A DNA stretch of 64,000 nt from Persephonella sp. KM09-Lau-8 (lineage in GTDB: Bacteria; Aquificota; Aquificia; Aquificales; Hydrogenothermaceae): the NCBI RefSeq assembly GCF_000703085.1, contig NZ_JNLL01000001.1:1364001-1428000 (forward strand), in the 5' to 3' direction. The notes beneath the pieces are model-generated. The model saw only the letters and a program-made list of their open reading frames with translations, ran no database searches and was not told the origin of the DNA. A program made the translations under genes and the position numbers. How positions within the stretch are numbered: the first letter of the stretch is position 1; each line of letters begins with the position of its first letter. Of the stretch, positions 9,185-20,093 are shown piece after piece.

Positions 9185-9750
9185 TACTCTATTTTATGTT
9201 CCTGTAATTCCTCTTTTGCTGACTCCCTTGTTAATGCCAATACACCTGTTCTCGCTATATCCTTAAGGCCAAACGGCCTCAAAAGATTTATAAAAGCCTG
9301 TATTTTATCTGATGTTCCTGTTATTTCTATTGTATAGGTATCAGTTGATACATCAACAACCTTTGCCCTGAATATATTAACAAGTCTCATTATTTCGTCC
9401 CTTGCCGTTGCTTCACCGGCATGGACTTTTATGAGGGTTAACTCCCTTTCTATATGTGGTGCATCTGTTATATCCCTTACTCTGAGGGTTTCAACAAGTT
9501 TTCTTAGCTGTTTTATGATTTGTTCAACAACTCTTTCGCTACCTTCCACAACTATTGTTATTCTTGCTACGTTTGGCTCGTGTGTTTTACCTACAGTCAG
9601 GCTTTCTATGTTATATCCTCTGCCTGCAAAAAGACTGGTTATTCTGGTTAAGACACCAAAATTATGCTGGGCTCTAACCACTATTATATGTTTTCTTACT
9701 TCACTTTTAGGTTGTGGTCTTAGTTTTATTGTTTTAATCTCTTCTGACAT
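9184..9750 (-). CDS. ilvN: Acetolactate synthase small (regulatory) subunit
   Basis: A 188-residue regulatory subunit with an N-terminal ACT domain (about 17-92, HIIVVRAQHNFGVLTRITSL and GRGYNIESLTVG) and the C-terminal ALS_ss domain (ELTLIKVHA through the end). It binds valine for feedback inhibition and activates the IlvB catalytic subunit. It is 11 bases downstream of ilvB. An N-terminal extension of about 15 residues (TIKLRPQPKSEVRK) precedes the ACT domain. Confidence 0.95.
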   Translation of the reverse strand: MSEEIKTIKLRPQPKSEVRKHIIVVRAQHNFGVLTRITSLFAGRGYNIESLTVGKTHEPNVARITIVVEGSERVVEQIIKQLRKLVETLRVRDITDAPHIERELTLIKVHAGEATARDEIMRLVNIFRAKVVDVSTDTYTIEITGTSDKIQAFINLLRPFGLKDIARTGVLALTRESAKEELQEHKIE

Positions 9751-9761
9751 TTCCCGCTCCT

Positions 9762-11507
9762 TTATCCTACTAAATACATAGTTTCTGCTTCACCTTTCTG
9801 TTTTGGTGTAAGTATCATTTCTCTGTAGCTTTTTCCTGCAGGAACCATTGGTAAAACGTTTTCTTCTCTATCAACAACAAAGTCCATTATTACAGGTCTG
9901 TCATTGATTTCCATTGCTTTTTGGAGAACTTCCCTTACTTCTGATGGTTTTGTGGCTCTGAGACCTACAGCTCCCATTGCCTCTGCAAGTTTAACAAAAT
10001 CTGGATGAACTGCAAGACATACAGAAGAGTATCTGCTGTCATAGAAAAATTGCTGCCACTGTCTAACCATTCCTAAAAACTCATTGTTTATTATTGCTAT
10101 TTTTATAGGAATTCTATACTGGACTGCTGTTATAACATCCTGCATATTCATAACAAATGAACCATCTCCTTCTATGGCAAAAACTGTTTTTTCAGGTCTT
10201 CCCAGTTTTGCTCCTACTGCTGCAGGAAATCCGTATCCCATTGTTCCCAGACCACCTGAGTTAAGGAACTGCCTTGGGTATCTGTATTTATAAAACATTG
10301 CAGCCCACATCTGGTGCTGACCAACTCCTGCAGAGATAATAGCTTCCCCGTTTGTTATATTATAGATTTCCTCTATTACATACTGGGGTTTTATAATTTT
10401 GTCTGATTTTTGATATGTTAAGGGGTGTTTTTCTTTCCATTTCTCAATCTGTTTAAGCCAGCTTTCTCTGGCTTTTACCCATTCTATTGGTTTTTTCTTC
10501 AGTTCTTTTAGGAGTTTCTGGAGAACAATTTTAACATCACCAACGATTGGAACATCAACATGAATATTTTTACTGATTGAAGCAGGATCTATATCTATAT
10601 GGATAATTTTTGCTTCAGGGGCGAATTCATCTATCTTTCCTGTAACTCTGTCGTCAAATCTGGCACCTACAGCAATAAGAAGATCTGCGTTATAAACTGC
10701 CATATTGGCGTAATAAGTTCCATGCATACCAAGCATGTGGAGGGCTAAAGGATGGGTTTCATCAAAAGCACCCTTACCCATATTTGTGGTTGTAACTGGA
10801 ATTCTGGTAAGCTCTGCCAGTTCTCTCAGCTCTTCTGAGGCATTTCCTATTATTACTCCACCACCAACGTATAAAACCGGTCTTTTTGCCTTTCTGATAA
10901 GTTCTGCGGCTCTTTTTATCTGGACTGGATTTCCCTCGTAATGAGGTTTATACCCAGGTAAAGCATCCTCAACATCTTTCAAGGTAGGCATTTTATAATC
11001 ATATTCCTGCTGGGTTATATCCTTTGGTATATCAACAAGAACAGGTCCGGGTCTTCCTGTCCTTGCAAGATAAAATGCTTCTCTAAGTATAAGTGCAAGG
11101 TCTTTTATATCAGTAACCAGAAAGTTATGTTTTGTTATTGGTCTTGTGATACCTACAACATCAGCTTCCTGAAAAGCATCTGTCCCGATATAGTGTCTTG
11201 GAACCTGCCCTGTGATAGCAACCATTGGAACAGAGTCCATATGAGCTGTTGCAAGGCCTGTTACAAGGTTGGTGGCTCCAGGCCCAGAGGTTGCAAGGAC
11301 AACCCCAACTTTTCCTGTAGCCCTTGCATAACCATCAGCCATGTGGGCGGCAGCCTGTTCGTGTCTTGCCAGGATATTCCTTAGCGGTGCTCCATAGAGA
11401 GCATCATAAACTTCCATTATTGCACCACCGGGAAGTCCAAAAACAGTGTTCACTCCTTCCTCAAGAAGGACATCTATGACAATATCGGCACCTCTTTTCT
11501 TTGGCAT
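9762..11507 (-). CDS. ilvB: Acetolactate synthase large (catalytic) subunit
   Basis: A 581-residue thiamine-diphosphate enzyme that condenses pyruvate with pyruvate or 2-oxobutyrate. The PYR domain has the activating Glu in [18 protein letters not shown]. The central domain has [10 protein letters not shown]. The PP domain has the TDP/Mg motif region [19 protein letters not shown] with [19 protein letters not shown]. It heads the ilvB-ilvN-ilvC run. The start is supported by AGGAGATAACAAC before the ATG. Confidence 0.97.
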   Translation of the reverse strand: MPKKRGADIVIDVLLEEGVNTVFGLPGGAIMEVYDALYGAPLRNILARHEQAAAHMADGYARATGKVGVVLATSGPGATNLVTGLATAHMDSVPMVAITGQVPRHYIGTDAFQEADVVGITRPITKHNFLVTDIKDLALILREAFYLARTGRPGPVLVDIPKDITQQEYDYKMPTLKDVEDALPGYKPHYEGNPVQIKRAAELIRKAKRPVLYVGGGVIIGNASEELRELAELTRIPVTTTNMGKGAFDETHPLALHMLGMHGTYYANMAVYNADLLIAVGARFDDRVTGKIDEFAPEAKIIHIDIDPASISKNIHVDVPIVGDVKIVLQKLLKELKKKPIEWVKARESWLKQIEKWKEKHPLTYQKSDKIIKPQYVIEEIYNITNGEAIISAGVGQHQMWAAMFYKYRYPRQFLNSGGLGTMGYGFPAAVGAKLGRPEKTVFAIEGDGSFVMNMQDVITAVQYRIPIKIAIINNEFLGMVRQWQQFFYDSRYSSVCLAVHPDFVKLAEAMGAVGLRATKPSEVREVLQKAMEINDRPVIMDFVVDREENVLPMVPAGKSYREMILTPKQKGEAETMYLVG

Positions 11508-11589
11508 GTTGTTATCTCCTAATGGTTTATGAAAGATTGTATATTATTATAAGCCTTATTTCTGTATTTGTATAATAATAATCATAATT

Positions 11590-12336
11590 TTAGGGGGTCT
11601 GGGAATCTTTTTTCTCTTCTTTTGATAATTTCAGGTAAGCTTCTTTTGCTGCCATAGTTTCAGCTTCTTTTTTTGATTTTCCTTTACCTGTTGTTTTTAA
11701 TTCTTCTATCCTGCACTCCACTGTGAAAATTTTGTCATGTTCAGGACCAACGGCTGATATAGTTTTATACCGTGGCGTTTTACCAAAAATTTTCTGGGTA
11801 AGTATCTGGAGAAGGGATTTATAATCCCGGGGAATATTTCCGGATTTTATATCCTGAATAAGTTTTTCCTTAAAAAATTTGTTAAATATTTCACGGGGAA
11901 CATCTATTCTATAATCAGCATCTACATATATTGCCCCAAAAACACTTTCAAAAACATCACACAAAAGGGATTCCCTTTCCATTCCTTTCTGGGCTATTTC
12001 TCCTTTACTTAAAAGAACCAGCTCCCCAAGGCCTAAAATTCTGGCAAGCTTTGATAAATAGGCTTCGCTGATTACTGCTGACCTGATTTGTGATAGTTCT
12101 CCTTCCCGTGCTTTTGGAAAGGTTTTCATTAGTATTTCACTGACTATCAGAGCAAGAACAGCATCCCCTAAGAACTCAAGGACTTCGTAATCTGGAATTT
12201 CACGATGATATTCAACTGCATAAGAGCGATGGGTAAGTGCTGTTAAAGGCAGAGATTTATCTTTAAATGTGTAACCTAATATCTTCTCAAGTTTTTCAAC
12301 TCTATCAATAAACTCTTTTTCAAGTTTAATGCTCAT
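11590..12336 (-). CDS. rnc: Ribonuclease III
   Basis: A 248-residue double-strand-specific endoribonuclease. The signature motif [14 protein letters not shown] is near residue 45 and the second acidic site [14 protein letters not shown] near 125. A C-terminal dsRNA-binding domain ends in [20 protein letters not shown]. It matures rRNA and other structured RNAs. It overlaps the end of fabF by 11 bases, keeping the common fab-rnc order. Confidence 0.96.
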   Translation of the reverse strand: MSIKLEKEFIDRVEKLEKILGYTFKDKSLPLTALTHRSYAVEYHREIPDYEVLEFLGDAVLALIVSEILMKTFPKAREGELSQIRSAVISEAYLSKLARILGLGELVLLSKGEIAQKGMERESLLCDVFESVFGAIYVDADYRIDVPREIFNKFFKEKLIQDIKSGNIPRDYKSLLQILTQKIFGKTPRYKTISAVGPEHDKIFTVECRIEELKTTGKGKSKKEAETMAAKEAYLKLSKEEKKDSQTP

Positions 12337-13570
12337 AAGCTTTAAATGCTAAACAGGCGTTTGTGCCTCCAAATCCAAAAGAGTTTGATATTGCAGCTTT
12401 TACCTGTTTTTCAACAGCTTTATTTGGTGTGTAATCAAGGTCACAGTCTGGGTCTGGGTGTTCGTAGTTTATTGTTGGTGGGATTATTCCTGTCTCAATA
12501 GTTTTTACTGTTGCAACTGCTTCTACCGCTCCTGCAGCTCCAAGAAGATGTCCTATCATTGATTTTATAGAGCTTATTTTTACTTTGTAAGCATAGTCAC
12601 CAAATACTTTTTTGATTCCAAGGGTTTCTACTTTGTCGTTAAGAGGTGTTGATGTTCCGTGTGCATTTATGTAATCAATTTCGTCTGGGTTTAGTCTGGC
12701 ATCATTCAATGCCATTTCCATAACTCTAACGGCACCATCAGCATCTGAACATGGGGCTGTGATATGGTGAGCATCCCCTGTCATACCGTATCCAACTATT
12801 TCTGCATATATTTTTGCACCTCTTTTAAGGGCATGTTCAAGTTCTTCCAGAACAAGTATTCCGGCTCCTTCTCCCATAACAAAGCCATCTCTTTCTGCAT
12901 CAAAAGGTCTTGATGCCTTTTGTGGTTCATTATTTCTGGTTGATAGGGCTTTCATGTTGGCAAAACCAGCTATTCCCAGAGGTGTTATTGCTGATTCTGT
13001 TCCCCCTGCAATCATAATATCAGCATCACCACGCTGTATAACTTTGAATGCATCTCCTATTGAGTGGGTTCCTGTGGCACAGGCTGTAACCACACAGGAG
13101 TTAGGTCCTTTAAAGCCAAACTCAATTGAGATATACCCAGAGGCCATATTTGAAATACCAGAAGGGATAAAGAAAGGAGAAACCCTTCTGGCACCTTTCT
13201 CTAATAATAAAGTTTGTTGCTCTTCAATATCCCTCAGGCCGCCGATACCTGTTCCAACTATAACACCTGCCCTTGTCAGGTCTATTTTATCAAGTTCTAA
13301 ACCTGAATCTGCTATAGCTTCTTTAGCAGCGACCATAGCAAACTTAACAAAATCGCTCATTCTTTTAGCATCTTTCGGGTTTAGATACTTTTTAGGGTCA
13401 AAATCCTTTACCTCACCTGCAATAACAACAGGCAGGTTGTAGGAGTAAGGGTCAAAACGTTTAATAACGTCTATACCACTTACTCCATTAATAAGATTTT
13501 CCCATGTTTCTTTAACGTTATGTCCTACAGGTGTTATAGCTCCAAGACCGGTAACGACGACCCTTCTCAT
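12326..13570 (-). CDS. fabF: 3-oxoacyl-[acyl-carrier-protein] synthase II
   Basis: A 414-residue thiolase-fold condensing enzyme for fatty-acid elongation. The nucleophile is the Cys in [15 protein letters not shown]. The two catalytic histidines are in [11 protein letters not shown] and [15 protein letters not shown]. The C-terminus has [14 protein letters not shown]. The length is normal for FabF, and it follows acpP by 7 bases. Confidence 0.97.
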   Translation of the reverse strand: MRRVVVTGLGAITPVGHNVKETWENLINGVSGIDVIKRFDPYSYNLPVVIAGEVKDFDPKKYLNPKDAKRMSDFVKFAMVAAKEAIADSGLELDKIDLTRAGVIVGTGIGGLRDIEEQQTLLLEKGARRVSPFFIPSGISNMASGYISIEFGFKGPNSCVVTACATGTHSIGDAFKVIQRGDADIMIAGGTESAITPLGIAGFANMKALSTRNNEPQKASRPFDAERDGFVMGEGAGILVLEELEHALKRGAKIYAEIVGYGMTGDAHHITAPCSDADGAVRVMEMALNDARLNPDEIDYINAHGTSTPLNDKVETLGIKKVFGDYAYKVKISSIKSMIGHLLGAAGAVEAVATVKTIETGIIPPTINYEHPDPDCDLDYTPNKAVEKQVKAAISNSFGFGGTNACLAFKAYEH

Positions 13571-13577
13571 CGCTTAA

Positions 13578-13808
13578 TTACGCTCCTTTTTTCTCTTTGA
13601 TGTAGTTAATTACATCACCAACAGTTTGTATTTTTTCTGCGTCTTCATCTGGAATTTCAACATCAAACTCTTCTTCAAATGCCATGATAAGCTCAACAAC
13701 ATCGAGGGAGTCAGCTCCAAGGTCATCAACAAATTTTGACTCAGGCTTTATCTGGTCAACGTCGATTCCAAGCTGGTCTGCGATGATTTCTTTAATTCTT
13801 TCTTCCAT
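13578..13808 (-). CDS. acpP: Acyl carrier protein
   Basis: A 76-residue acidic carrier. The phosphopantetheine serine is in [20 protein letters not shown]. The chosen start ([14 protein letters not shown]) has GGAGGTTATAAAAG directly before the ATG. A longer in-frame form beginning at 13853 would add 15 residues that do not fit the family and would overlap the end of fabG. It lies between fabG and fabF. Confidence 0.96.
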   Translation of the reverse strand: MEERIKEIIADQLGIDVDQIKPESKFVDDLGADSLDVVELIMAFEEEFDVEIPDEDAEKIQTVGDVINYIKEKKGA

Positions 13809-13839
13809 TCTTTTATAACCTCCAAAAATTTTATTTTTC

Positions 13840-14574
13840 TTAATACATTCCACCGTTTACGTGGATGGTTTCTCCTGTTATATATGAAGCCATATCTGAT
13901 GCGAGGAATAAAACTGCGTTTGCCACATCCTCAGGTTTTCCAAATCTTCCAAGTGGTATCTGCTCAAGATATTTCTCTTTTATTTCAGCAGGTAGTTCCT
14001 GAGTCATGTCTGTTTCTATAAATCCGGGAGCAACGGCATTAACAGTTATATTTCTTGAAGCCAGTTCTTTTGCAAGGGATTTGGTAAATCCAATAAGACC
14101 GGCTTTTGTTGTGGCATAATTAACCTGACCTACATTACCTATAAATCCTATGATTGAGGAAATATTGATAATTCTTCCCCATCTTTTTTTCATCATACCT
14201 TTTACAACAAGCTGGGTTATTTTGAATGTTCCTGTCAAATTGGCCTGTAATACTGTATTCCAGTCTTCATCTTTCATTCTGATGAAAAGTGTATCCCTTG
14301 TGAGACCGGCATTATTCACAAGAATATCAACACTCCCTGCAACCTTTTCTATTTCTTTCCACTGGGCTGGAATATCCTCTGAAAAGTCCAGTTTAAATCC
14401 GTAGGCATTAACACCAAACTCATTTTTCAGGTTTTCGGCTACTACTTCAGCTGTTCCTTTGTTCCTGCCGGTAATTATTACATCAGCCCCGTGTTCTGCA
14501 AACTTTGCAGCTATTGCTTTACCTATTCCTCTTGTTGAACCTGTTACAAGAACTGTTTTTCCTTTAAAGTCCAA
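13840..14574 (-). CDS. fabG: 3-oxoacyl-[acyl-carrier-protein] reductase
   Basis: A 244-residue short-chain dehydrogenase. It has the cofactor motif [12 protein letters not shown], the NNAGLTRD motif, the catalytic Ser in [12 protein letters not shown] and the YATTK Tyr-Lys pair. The C-terminal [11 protein letters not shown] is typical of FabG. It starts with TTG at 14574 behind a GAGAGGAGTA site. It is the first gene of fabG-acpP-fabF-rnc. Confidence 0.96.
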   Translation of the reverse strand: MDFKGKTVLVTGSTRGIGKAIAAKFAEHGADVIITGRNKGTAEVVAENLKNEFGVNAYGFKLDFSEDIPAQWKEIEKVAGSVDILVNNAGLTRDTLFIRMKDEDWNTVLQANLTGTFKITQLVVKGMMKKRWGRIINISSIIGFIGNVGQVNYATTKAGLIGFTKSLAKELASRNITVNAVAPGFIETDMTQELPAEIKEKYLEQIPLGRFGKPEDVANAVLFLASDMASYITGETIHVNGGMY

Positions 14575-14657
14575 TACTCCTCTCCCAGAGGTTTATCAAA
14601 AATATCTGATATTATACCATAAAACTTATAGATTTCAGAGATTTCCAGCTTTTATCC

Positions 14658-15671
14658 TTATGGCACAGGAGTTAGAGGTTTTCCTTCTTTGATAAAGTTT
14701 TCTAAATTATCAACTGTCATATCAAGTATTCTTTCTGATGCGTCTTTTGTGTAATAGGCAAGGTGGGGAGATACGATTACATTTTCCTGATTAAGTAAGT
14801 ATTGTGCTTCTGCTGCTTTTTTGAGTTTGAAGGCTGTAAGTCCTGTTTTTTTAATTAATTCTTCTTCAACAGTTATTTCTGCCTCAATTGTATCCAGTCC
14901 AACTCCCCCAGCAAGTCTTCCCTCTTTGAGAGCTTCAATAATAGCATCCAGTTCAACAACCTCACCCCTTGAAGTATTTATAAGCATGGCATCCATTTTC
15001 ATAAGTTTGATATTAAATCTATTGATTAGGTAGTGGGTTGCCTTGTTGTAGGGAAGATGCACTGTTACTATATCTGACCTTGATAGAAGTTCTTCAAGAC
15101 CTACATACTCAACACCATAATTTTCCACAAGTTCCTTATTTTTTGACCTATCATAAGCCAGAATTTTCATTCCAAATCCATAGGCTATTTTTGCGACATG
15201 ACTGCCTATTCTTCCGGTTCCAACTATACCAATGGTTTTCCCCATTATGTCTATGCCCATTAATCCTTCACGGGAGAGGATACCTTGTGTTGTTCTTTCA
15301 ATCATAGGTTTAAATTTTCTGGCAAGGGCAAGGATTAAGGCAAATGTGTATTCAGCAACAGTGTTATTTCCATATCCCGGGATATATGCCACCTGAATAC
15401 CTTTTTGTTTTGCATATTCAACATCAATATGGTCGTAACCGGATGAACGGGTGATAATCAGCTTTAGATTAGGCATACGGTCTATTACTTCTTTATTCAG
15501 TTTGGAGTATATAAAAACACTTACCACCTCAGCATCTTTTGCTTTTTCCACAGTATTTTCATCCAGAGCTTCTTTGAAAAATAAAAACTCTCCATTTATA
15601 TTTTTTTCTTTTAATCTTCTTTGAATATGCAACTTTTCCCACTCTTCTATCCCAAAGAAATATACCTTCAT
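14658..15671 (-). CDS. D-isomer-specific 2-hydroxyacid dehydrogenase
   Basis: A 337-residue NAD-dependent dehydrogenase. It has the flavodoxin-like N-terminal half, the Rossmann motif GIVGTGRIGSHVAKIA, the catalytic Arg in INTSRGEVVELDA, and His in VIVSPHLAYYTKDA. The substrate-binding segment RSSGYDHID resembles D-lactate dehydrogenases. The start MKVYFFG at 15671 has GGAGGTTTTT before it; an in-frame start 6 codons earlier would bury that site. It is divergent from leuD. D-lactate or another D-2-hydroxyacid is possible. Confidence 0.85.
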   Translation of the reverse strand: MKVYFFGIEEWEKLHIQRRLKEKNINGEFLFFKEALDENTVEKAKDAEVVSVFIYSKLNKEVIDRMPNLKLIITRSSGYDHIDVEYAKQKGIQVAYIPGYGNNTVAEYTFALILALARKFKPMIERTTQGILSREGLMGIDIMGKTIGIVGTGRIGSHVAKIAYGFGMKILAYDRSKNKELVENYGVEYVGLEELLSRSDIVTVHLPYNKATHYLINRFNIKLMKMDAMLINTSRGEVVELDAIIEALKEGRLAGGVGLDTIEAEITVEEELIKKTGLTAFKLKKAAEAQYLLNQENVIVSPHLAYYTKDASERILDMTVDNLENFIKEGKPLTPVP

Positions 15672-15772
15672 AAAAACCTCCAGAAACAACTTTTATCATT
15701 ATCTTACATCGAAAATGCCTTTTATGGTATTATTTGAAGTAATTTCAAAATTATTTTCAGGAGGTTTTTCTG

Positions 15773-16270
15773 TTGAAAATAGAAGGTAGAGTCTGGAAGT
15801 TTGGTGATGATATTAATACTGATGAAATAATTCCTGCAAGATATCTTGTTACAACTGACCCAAAAGAACTTGCAAAACATGTTATGGAAGACGCTGATCC
15901 TGAATTCCCAAATAAAGTCCAGCCAGGAGATATAATCGTTGCAGGCAAAAACTTCGGTTGTGGTTCTTCGAGGGAACATGCACCACTGGCCTTGAAAGGT
16001 GCTGAGATAGGTGCCATTATCGCAGAAAGTTTTGCAAGAATTTTCTACAGAAATGCGATAAATCTGGGTCTTCCTATTATAGAATCCCCTGAAGCTGCAA
16101 GAGAAATAGAAGAAGGGGATATTGTTGAAATTGATTTTGATGAAGGAAAAATAATAAACAAAACAAAAGGCAAAGAATATACATTCAAGCCTTTACCTGA
16201 AAGTCTTAAAAAAGTTTTTGAAGCAGGTGGATTAATGGAGTATGCCAAAGATAAGTTAAAAGGAGAATAA
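15773..16270 (+). CDS. leuD: 3-isopropylmalate dehydratase small subunit
   Basis: A 165-residue aconitase-swivel-domain protein. It begins [19 protein letters not shown] and contains the substrate-loop motif [19 protein letters not shown]. With LeuC it isomerises isopropylmalate in leucine synthesis; LeuC is not in this window. The small size and the YLVTTDP segment fit the LeuD2 / archaeal-type subfamily. It starts with TTG behind GGAGGTTTTTC, and is the first gene of a plus-strand run. Confidence 0.93.
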   Translation: MKIEGRVWKFGDDINTDEIIPARYLVTTDPKELAKHVMEDADPEFPNKVQPGDIIVAGKNFGCGSSREHAPLALKGAEIGAIIAESFARIFYRNAINLGLPIIESPEAAREIEEGDIVEIDFDEGKIINKTKGKEYTFKPLPESLKKVFEAGGLMEYAKDKLKGE

Positions 16271-16271
16271 G

Positions 16272-17159
16272 ATGCAATTTAAAAAAATCCTTGTGGGGGT
16301 TGATTTTTCCGAAGACAGTAGAAAAGTTATCGACTCGGCGGTATTTCTTGCAAAGCTTTTTGACAGTGAATTAAAGCTTATTCATATTGTTGAAAATTTA
16401 ATTTTTCCTGCAGCTCTTGACGACCTTGAGCCTATGGTAGACCCTGAAGAATTTGCAAGAATAGTAAAAACCGTTGAGGAAATAGTTGAAAAAGCATCTC
16501 AGGAGTTGGAAAAAATAGCAGAGGAGATAAAAGAAAAAGAAGGTTTAAAGGTTAAATTTCTGGTAAAAACAGGGGATATTGCTGAGGAAATTCTTGAAAC
16601 CTGCGAAAGCGGAAATTTTGACCTGCTTGTTATAGGGGCCCACAAGGAAACATTTACAGGTAGCTTACTTTTAGGGAATGAAGCTGAAAAAATAGTTAAC
16701 AAAGCCAGAAATTCTGTTCTTGTTGTAAAAGGTAAGCCACTTACACAGATTAATAAAATACTGTGCGGATATGATTTCTTACCTAACTCTATAGAGGCTT
16801 TTGAAACTGCAAAAGAAATAGCCAAAAAAGTTGGTGCAGAAATAGATATAGTTCATGCAGACAATGAAGAGATATTCGCCCATTTAGCCCACATATATGA
16901 GAGTGTATTCAATAAAAAAGTTCAGATGCTTAAACAATTAAAAGAAAACACTGAAAAAGAAGGAATTAAAGTTGATTTTGAAATAATAAAAGCTTCTCCA
17001 GATAAGGCAATTTTAGAAGCGATTAAGGATTTCAATCCAGATATGGTAGTGGTAGGAAAAAGACAGAGAAAAGATATTAAAAGATTTTTCCTTGGAACTA
17101 TTGCAATGAAAGTTGTTAAAGGTTCTCCTGTGCCTGTATTAATAGTAAGAAGAAGGTAG
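16272..17159 (+). CDS. Universal stress protein with two UspA domains
   Basis: A 295-residue cytoplasmic protein with two tandem Usp folds (about 1-150 and 155-295). Domain 1 starts KKILVGVDFSEDS and ends LLVIGAHKETFTGSLLLG with a G-x2-G-x9-G-like ATP loop. Domain 2 starts KILCGYDFLPNS and ends VVVGKRQRKDIKRFFLGTIA. Such tandem Usps are linked with stress survival and nucleotide binding. It starts two bases after leuD stops. The precise role is unknown. Confidence 0.88.
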   Translation: MQFKKILVGVDFSEDSRKVIDSAVFLAKLFDSELKLIHIVENLIFPAALDDLEPMVDPEEFARIVKTVEEIVEKASQELEKIAEEIKEKEGLKVKFLVKTGDIAEEILETCESGNFDLLVIGAHKETFTGSLLLGNEAEKIVNKARNSVLVVKGKPLTQINKILCGYDFLPNSIEAFETAKEIAKKVGAEIDIVHADNEEIFAHLAHIYESVFNKKVQMLKQLKENTEKEGIKVDFEIIKASPDKAILEAIKDFNPDMVVVGKRQRKDIKRFFLGTIAMKVVKGSPVPVLIVRRR

Positions 17160-17164
17160 AAATA

Positions 17165-18859
17165 ATGCTTAAAAAAATATTTGCCCTGTTCTCCTTAAGT
17201 GCAGTAGCCTTCTCATGTGCAGCTGTAAAAGGGAAAGAAACCTCTGGAAATGTATATTTTTACTATACTGCCTGTAAATATGCCGCAGAAAGTAATGATT
17301 ATAGGGATGCCCTTTATTTTTGTGAAAAAGCCTTAAAAATAGCACCTGAGGAAGAGGAACTCTATAAAGAAGCCATAAGAACAGCAATAAGAGCAAAAAA
17401 CAGAGAAAAAGCCCTTTATTTTTTAGATAAATATGTAAAAAATTTCGTATCTAAGAAAAATAAACCAGAGTTTTATACTTATGCTGCTTCAATATATTTA
17501 CATTTAGGAGAAAATGAAAGGGCTGAAAACCTGCTAAAACAGGCAATAAAGAACTTTCCAGATAATGAAAGATTACTCCAAGTCCTTGTTGATATTTATC
17601 TTAAACAAGGGAAGATTGATGAGGCTGAAAAAGTTTTAAAAAAACTGATAGCCTTACATCCTGATAATCCTAAAATTCATTATATCCTTGCAAGGATATA
17701 TTTATTCAAACAGGAAGAGGACAAAGCAATAAAAGAACTGGAAAAAGTTATTGAAATAGACCCATTACATACGCCAGCATTTACTTTGTTAGGAACTATA
17801 TATTCCCAGCAGAGAAAATGGAAAGAGGCAGAAAGAGTATATAAAAAGGTTTTAGAAAAAGACCCTAAAAATCTTGAAGCTCTTAATAGACTATTCCAGA
17901 TATATGTTCAGACAGACCAGGATGAAAAAGCAGAAAAAATTATAAACAAAATTGTTGAACTTTACCCAAATGCCAAAGATGCACTGCTTAAAAAGTTTTT
18001 GCTGTATTTAAAAGAGAATAAGGCAAAAGAAGTTGTAAAAGACCTGGAAAGATTATATGCAAAAGACCCAAATAATCTTACTGTAGCAATGATTCTGGGA
18101 ATGGCTTATGAAAGTATTGGGGAATATAGACTTGCAGAAGAGTTATACCTGAAAGTTTTACAACAAAATCCAGAAAATATTGATGTTTTAGAAAGACTTG
18201 CAGAAGTTTATGTGAAACAGAAAAAATATGACCTGGCTATAGATGTTCTCCAAAAAATGTTTAAACTCCAACCTACAGACCATCATATTTTACTTATGAT
18301 TGCAGATTTAGAAGATAAAAAGGGAGATATAGAAAAAGCCCTTGAATATGTGAAAAAAGCTGAAGAAATAAATCCTTCAGACCCTGTTGTCTATTTTTAT
18401 AAAGGTATCTACTACGACAAATTAGGTGATTGGGAAAATGCAGAAAAGGCATTTTTAAAAGCTCTAAAACTCAGACCTGCATTTCCAGATGCCCTGAACT
18501 ATCTGGGTTATTCCTACATAGTAAGGGGCATAGCTATAGATAAAGGAATTGAGCTTGTGAAGAAAGCCCTCCAGTATGTGCCTGATAATCCAGCTTATCT
18601 TGATAGTCTTGGATGGGGATATTTTAAGAAAGGTGATTATCAAAAGGCGTATGAGTATATCAAAAAAGCTTATGAAAAAATGTCAGATGACCCTGTCCTG
18701 ACTGAGCATATGGCAGAGGTATTAGAAGCTCTTGGTAAAAAAGAAGAGGCTTTAAAACTTTACAAAAAAGCACTTTCTATAATTGAAAAAACAGGGGAAG
18801 AAGGGGAACCTGGACTGAAAAAAAGAATTATTGAAAAACTTAAGAAACTTCAAAAATGA
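17165..18859 (+). CDS. TPR-repeat lipoprotein
   Basis: A 564-residue protein with a lipoprotein signal (AVAFSC lipobox, Cys at residue 18) followed by about a dozen tetratricopeptide repeats up to the end. Many repeats show the A-x-Y/F and P-pattern (for example NAEKAFLKALKLRPAFPDA). Outer-membrane TPR proteins of this size act as scaffolds for envelope assembly or secretion. The next gene overlaps its stop by 4 bases and encodes a LolB-like lipoprotein. The same pairing of a long TPR protein with LolB is known in proteobacteria, suggesting an envelope lipoprotein role. Confidence 0.85.
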   Translation: MLKKIFALFSLSAVAFSCAAVKGKETSGNVYFYYTACKYAAESNDYRDALYFCEKALKIAPEEEELYKEAIRTAIRAKNREKALYFLDKYVKNFVSKKNKPEFYTYAASIYLHLGENERAENLLKQAIKNFPDNERLLQVLVDIYLKQGKIDEAEKVLKKLIALHPDNPKIHYILARIYLFKQEEDKAIKELEKVIEIDPLHTPAFTLLGTIYSQQRKWKEAERVYKKVLEKDPKNLEALNRLFQIYVQTDQDEKAEKIINKIVELYPNAKDALLKKFLLYLKENKAKEVVKDLERLYAKDPNNLTVAMILGMAYESIGEYRLAEELYLKVLQQNPENIDVLERLAEVYVKQKKYDLAIDVLQKMFKLQPTDHHILLMIADLEDKKGDIEKALEYVKKAEEINPSDPVVYFYKGIYYDKLGDWENAEKAFLKALKLRPAFPDALNYLGYSYIVRGIAIDKGIELVKKALQYVPDNPAYLDSLGWGYFKKGDYQKAYEYIKKAYEKMSDDPVLTEHMAEVLEALGKKEEALKLYKKALSIIEKTGEEGEPGLKKRIIEKLKKLQK

Positions 18860-19458
18860 AAAAAATAATATCCTTGTCTTTAGTCTTCCTTATAGGTTTT
18901 ATCTGGAGTTGTGCACCTTTAAAAAGAACCAGTTGTGAAGTTGAGTTTAATAGAATATTAAAATCATCTACTACAAATAAAGACAGATTTATCAGAGGAA
19001 ATCTTTTTATCCACGGAGTTTATACAGTTTTTTACGGTAATCTGGGAGATAAAAGCCAGCTTACTTTCAGAACTCCTTTTGGGAACAAACTGTTTTCCCT
19101 TAAATACTCAAAGGAAAAAATCTGTGTAGAAACACCACAGGGAGAAAATCTTTGTGGTAAAGACCTTGATATGTATTGGGATTATTTTAATCTGAAAATC
19201 CCTTTTGATATAAAAGAACTACTTACAGGACAGTTTAAATTATCTCCTAAAGATAAACATTATTGTAAAGATGGCTTTCTTGTAATAGAAAATAATGGAG
19301 CAGTTCTAAAATACAAAAACCTAAAACCTGTAGAAATCAGTTATAAAGGTTTTAAAGCTATTTATAGATATAATCAGGATAAACCTGAAAAAATAACCCT
19401 TTATCAGGATGGGGAAGAGCTTTTAAGAATATACATAAGAGAGCTCAGGGAAAAATGA
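18856..19458 (+). CDS. LolB-like outer-membrane lipoprotein (putative)
   Basis: A 200-residue protein with lipobox IWSC (Cys 19). Short beta segments follow: GNLFIHGVYTVFYGNL, QLTFRTPFGNKLFSLKY and VEISYKGFKAIYRY. These resemble the half-barrel of LolB/LolA lipoprotein receptors. A four-base ATGA overlap joins it to the TPR lipoprotein gene. Assignment is by layout and context; sequence similarity is weak. A DUF4292-type protein is an alternative. Confidence 0.55.
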   Translation: MKKIISLSLVFLIGFIWSCAPLKRTSCEVEFNRILKSSTTNKDRFIRGNLFIHGVYTVFYGNLGDKSQLTFRTPFGNKLFSLKYSKEKICVETPQGENLCGKDLDMYWDYFNLKIPFDIKELLTGQFKLSPKDKHYCKDGFLVIENNGAVLKYKNLKPVEISYKGFKAIYRYNQDKPEKITLYQDGEELLRIYIRELREK

Positions 19459-20093
19459 GGGATTACGTTATAAAAATCTGTGGTATTAGACATATTCCAC
19501 AGGCGATTAAGATTGCAGATTTTGGGGCAACCCATATTGGTATGATTTATTTTCCCAAAAGCCCAAGGCATATAGAAATTCCACAGATACAGAGTATTGC
19601 CAGTGCAATAAAAGGTAAAGCAAAATCTGTTGCAGTTGTTGTAAATCCTGAACTATCGGAAGTTAGGAGATTGCTGAATATTGTAGATATTATTCAGTTC
19701 CATGGGGATGAGGATATAGAGTTTGTTAAAAATTTTCCAAAGGAAAGGGTCTTTAAAGCTTTTAGAATAAAAGATGAAAAAGATATCAATAAAATGGAAC
19801 CATTCTTTAAGGAAAGATACACAGTGCTGATAGATGCATTTTCAGAAAAGGCTTACGGTGGCACAGGTAAACAGATAGATAGAGATATTGCTAAAAAAGT
19901 TATAGATATGTATGACAGGGTTATTCTTTCAGGGGGGCTTTCACCTGAAAATCTTGAAGAACTCTTAAAAGAACTAAAACCCTATGGTGTTGATGCCTCA
20001 TCAAAGCTTGAAAAAGAACCAGGAATAAAAGACCTGGAAAAAACCAGAAGATTTATTGAGATAGCAAGGAAATATTATGAGTCAGCTGATTAA
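19455..20093 (+). CDS. trpF: Phosphoribosylanthranilate isomerase
   Basis: A 212-residue (beta/alpha)8 barrel. The N-terminus has VIKICGIRHIPQA with the catalytic Cys. FGATHIGMIYFPKSPRHI, VVVNPELSEV, DIIQFHGDE, the catalytic Asp in LIDAFS, YGGTGKQID and LSGGLSPENLEE are all present. It catalyses the third step of tryptophan synthesis. It overlaps the preceding lipoprotein gene by 4 bases and the next gene by 17 bases. Other trp genes are not nearby. Confidence 0.95.
   Translation: MRDYVIKICGIRHIPQAIKIADFGATHIGMIYFPKSPRHIEIPQIQSIASAIKGKAKSVAVVVNPELSEVRRLLNIVDIIQFHGDEDIEFVKNFPKERVFKAFRIKDEKDINKMEPFFKERYTVLIDAFSEKAYGGTGKQIDRDIAKKVIDMYDRVILSGGLSPENLEELLKELKPYGVDASSKLEKEPGIKDLEKTRRFIEIARKYYESAD

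Noticed and set aside
12954-13442. 162-codon open frame antisense to fabF
   Set aside because: It mirrors the fabF codons, has no start site and shows no recognisable domain.
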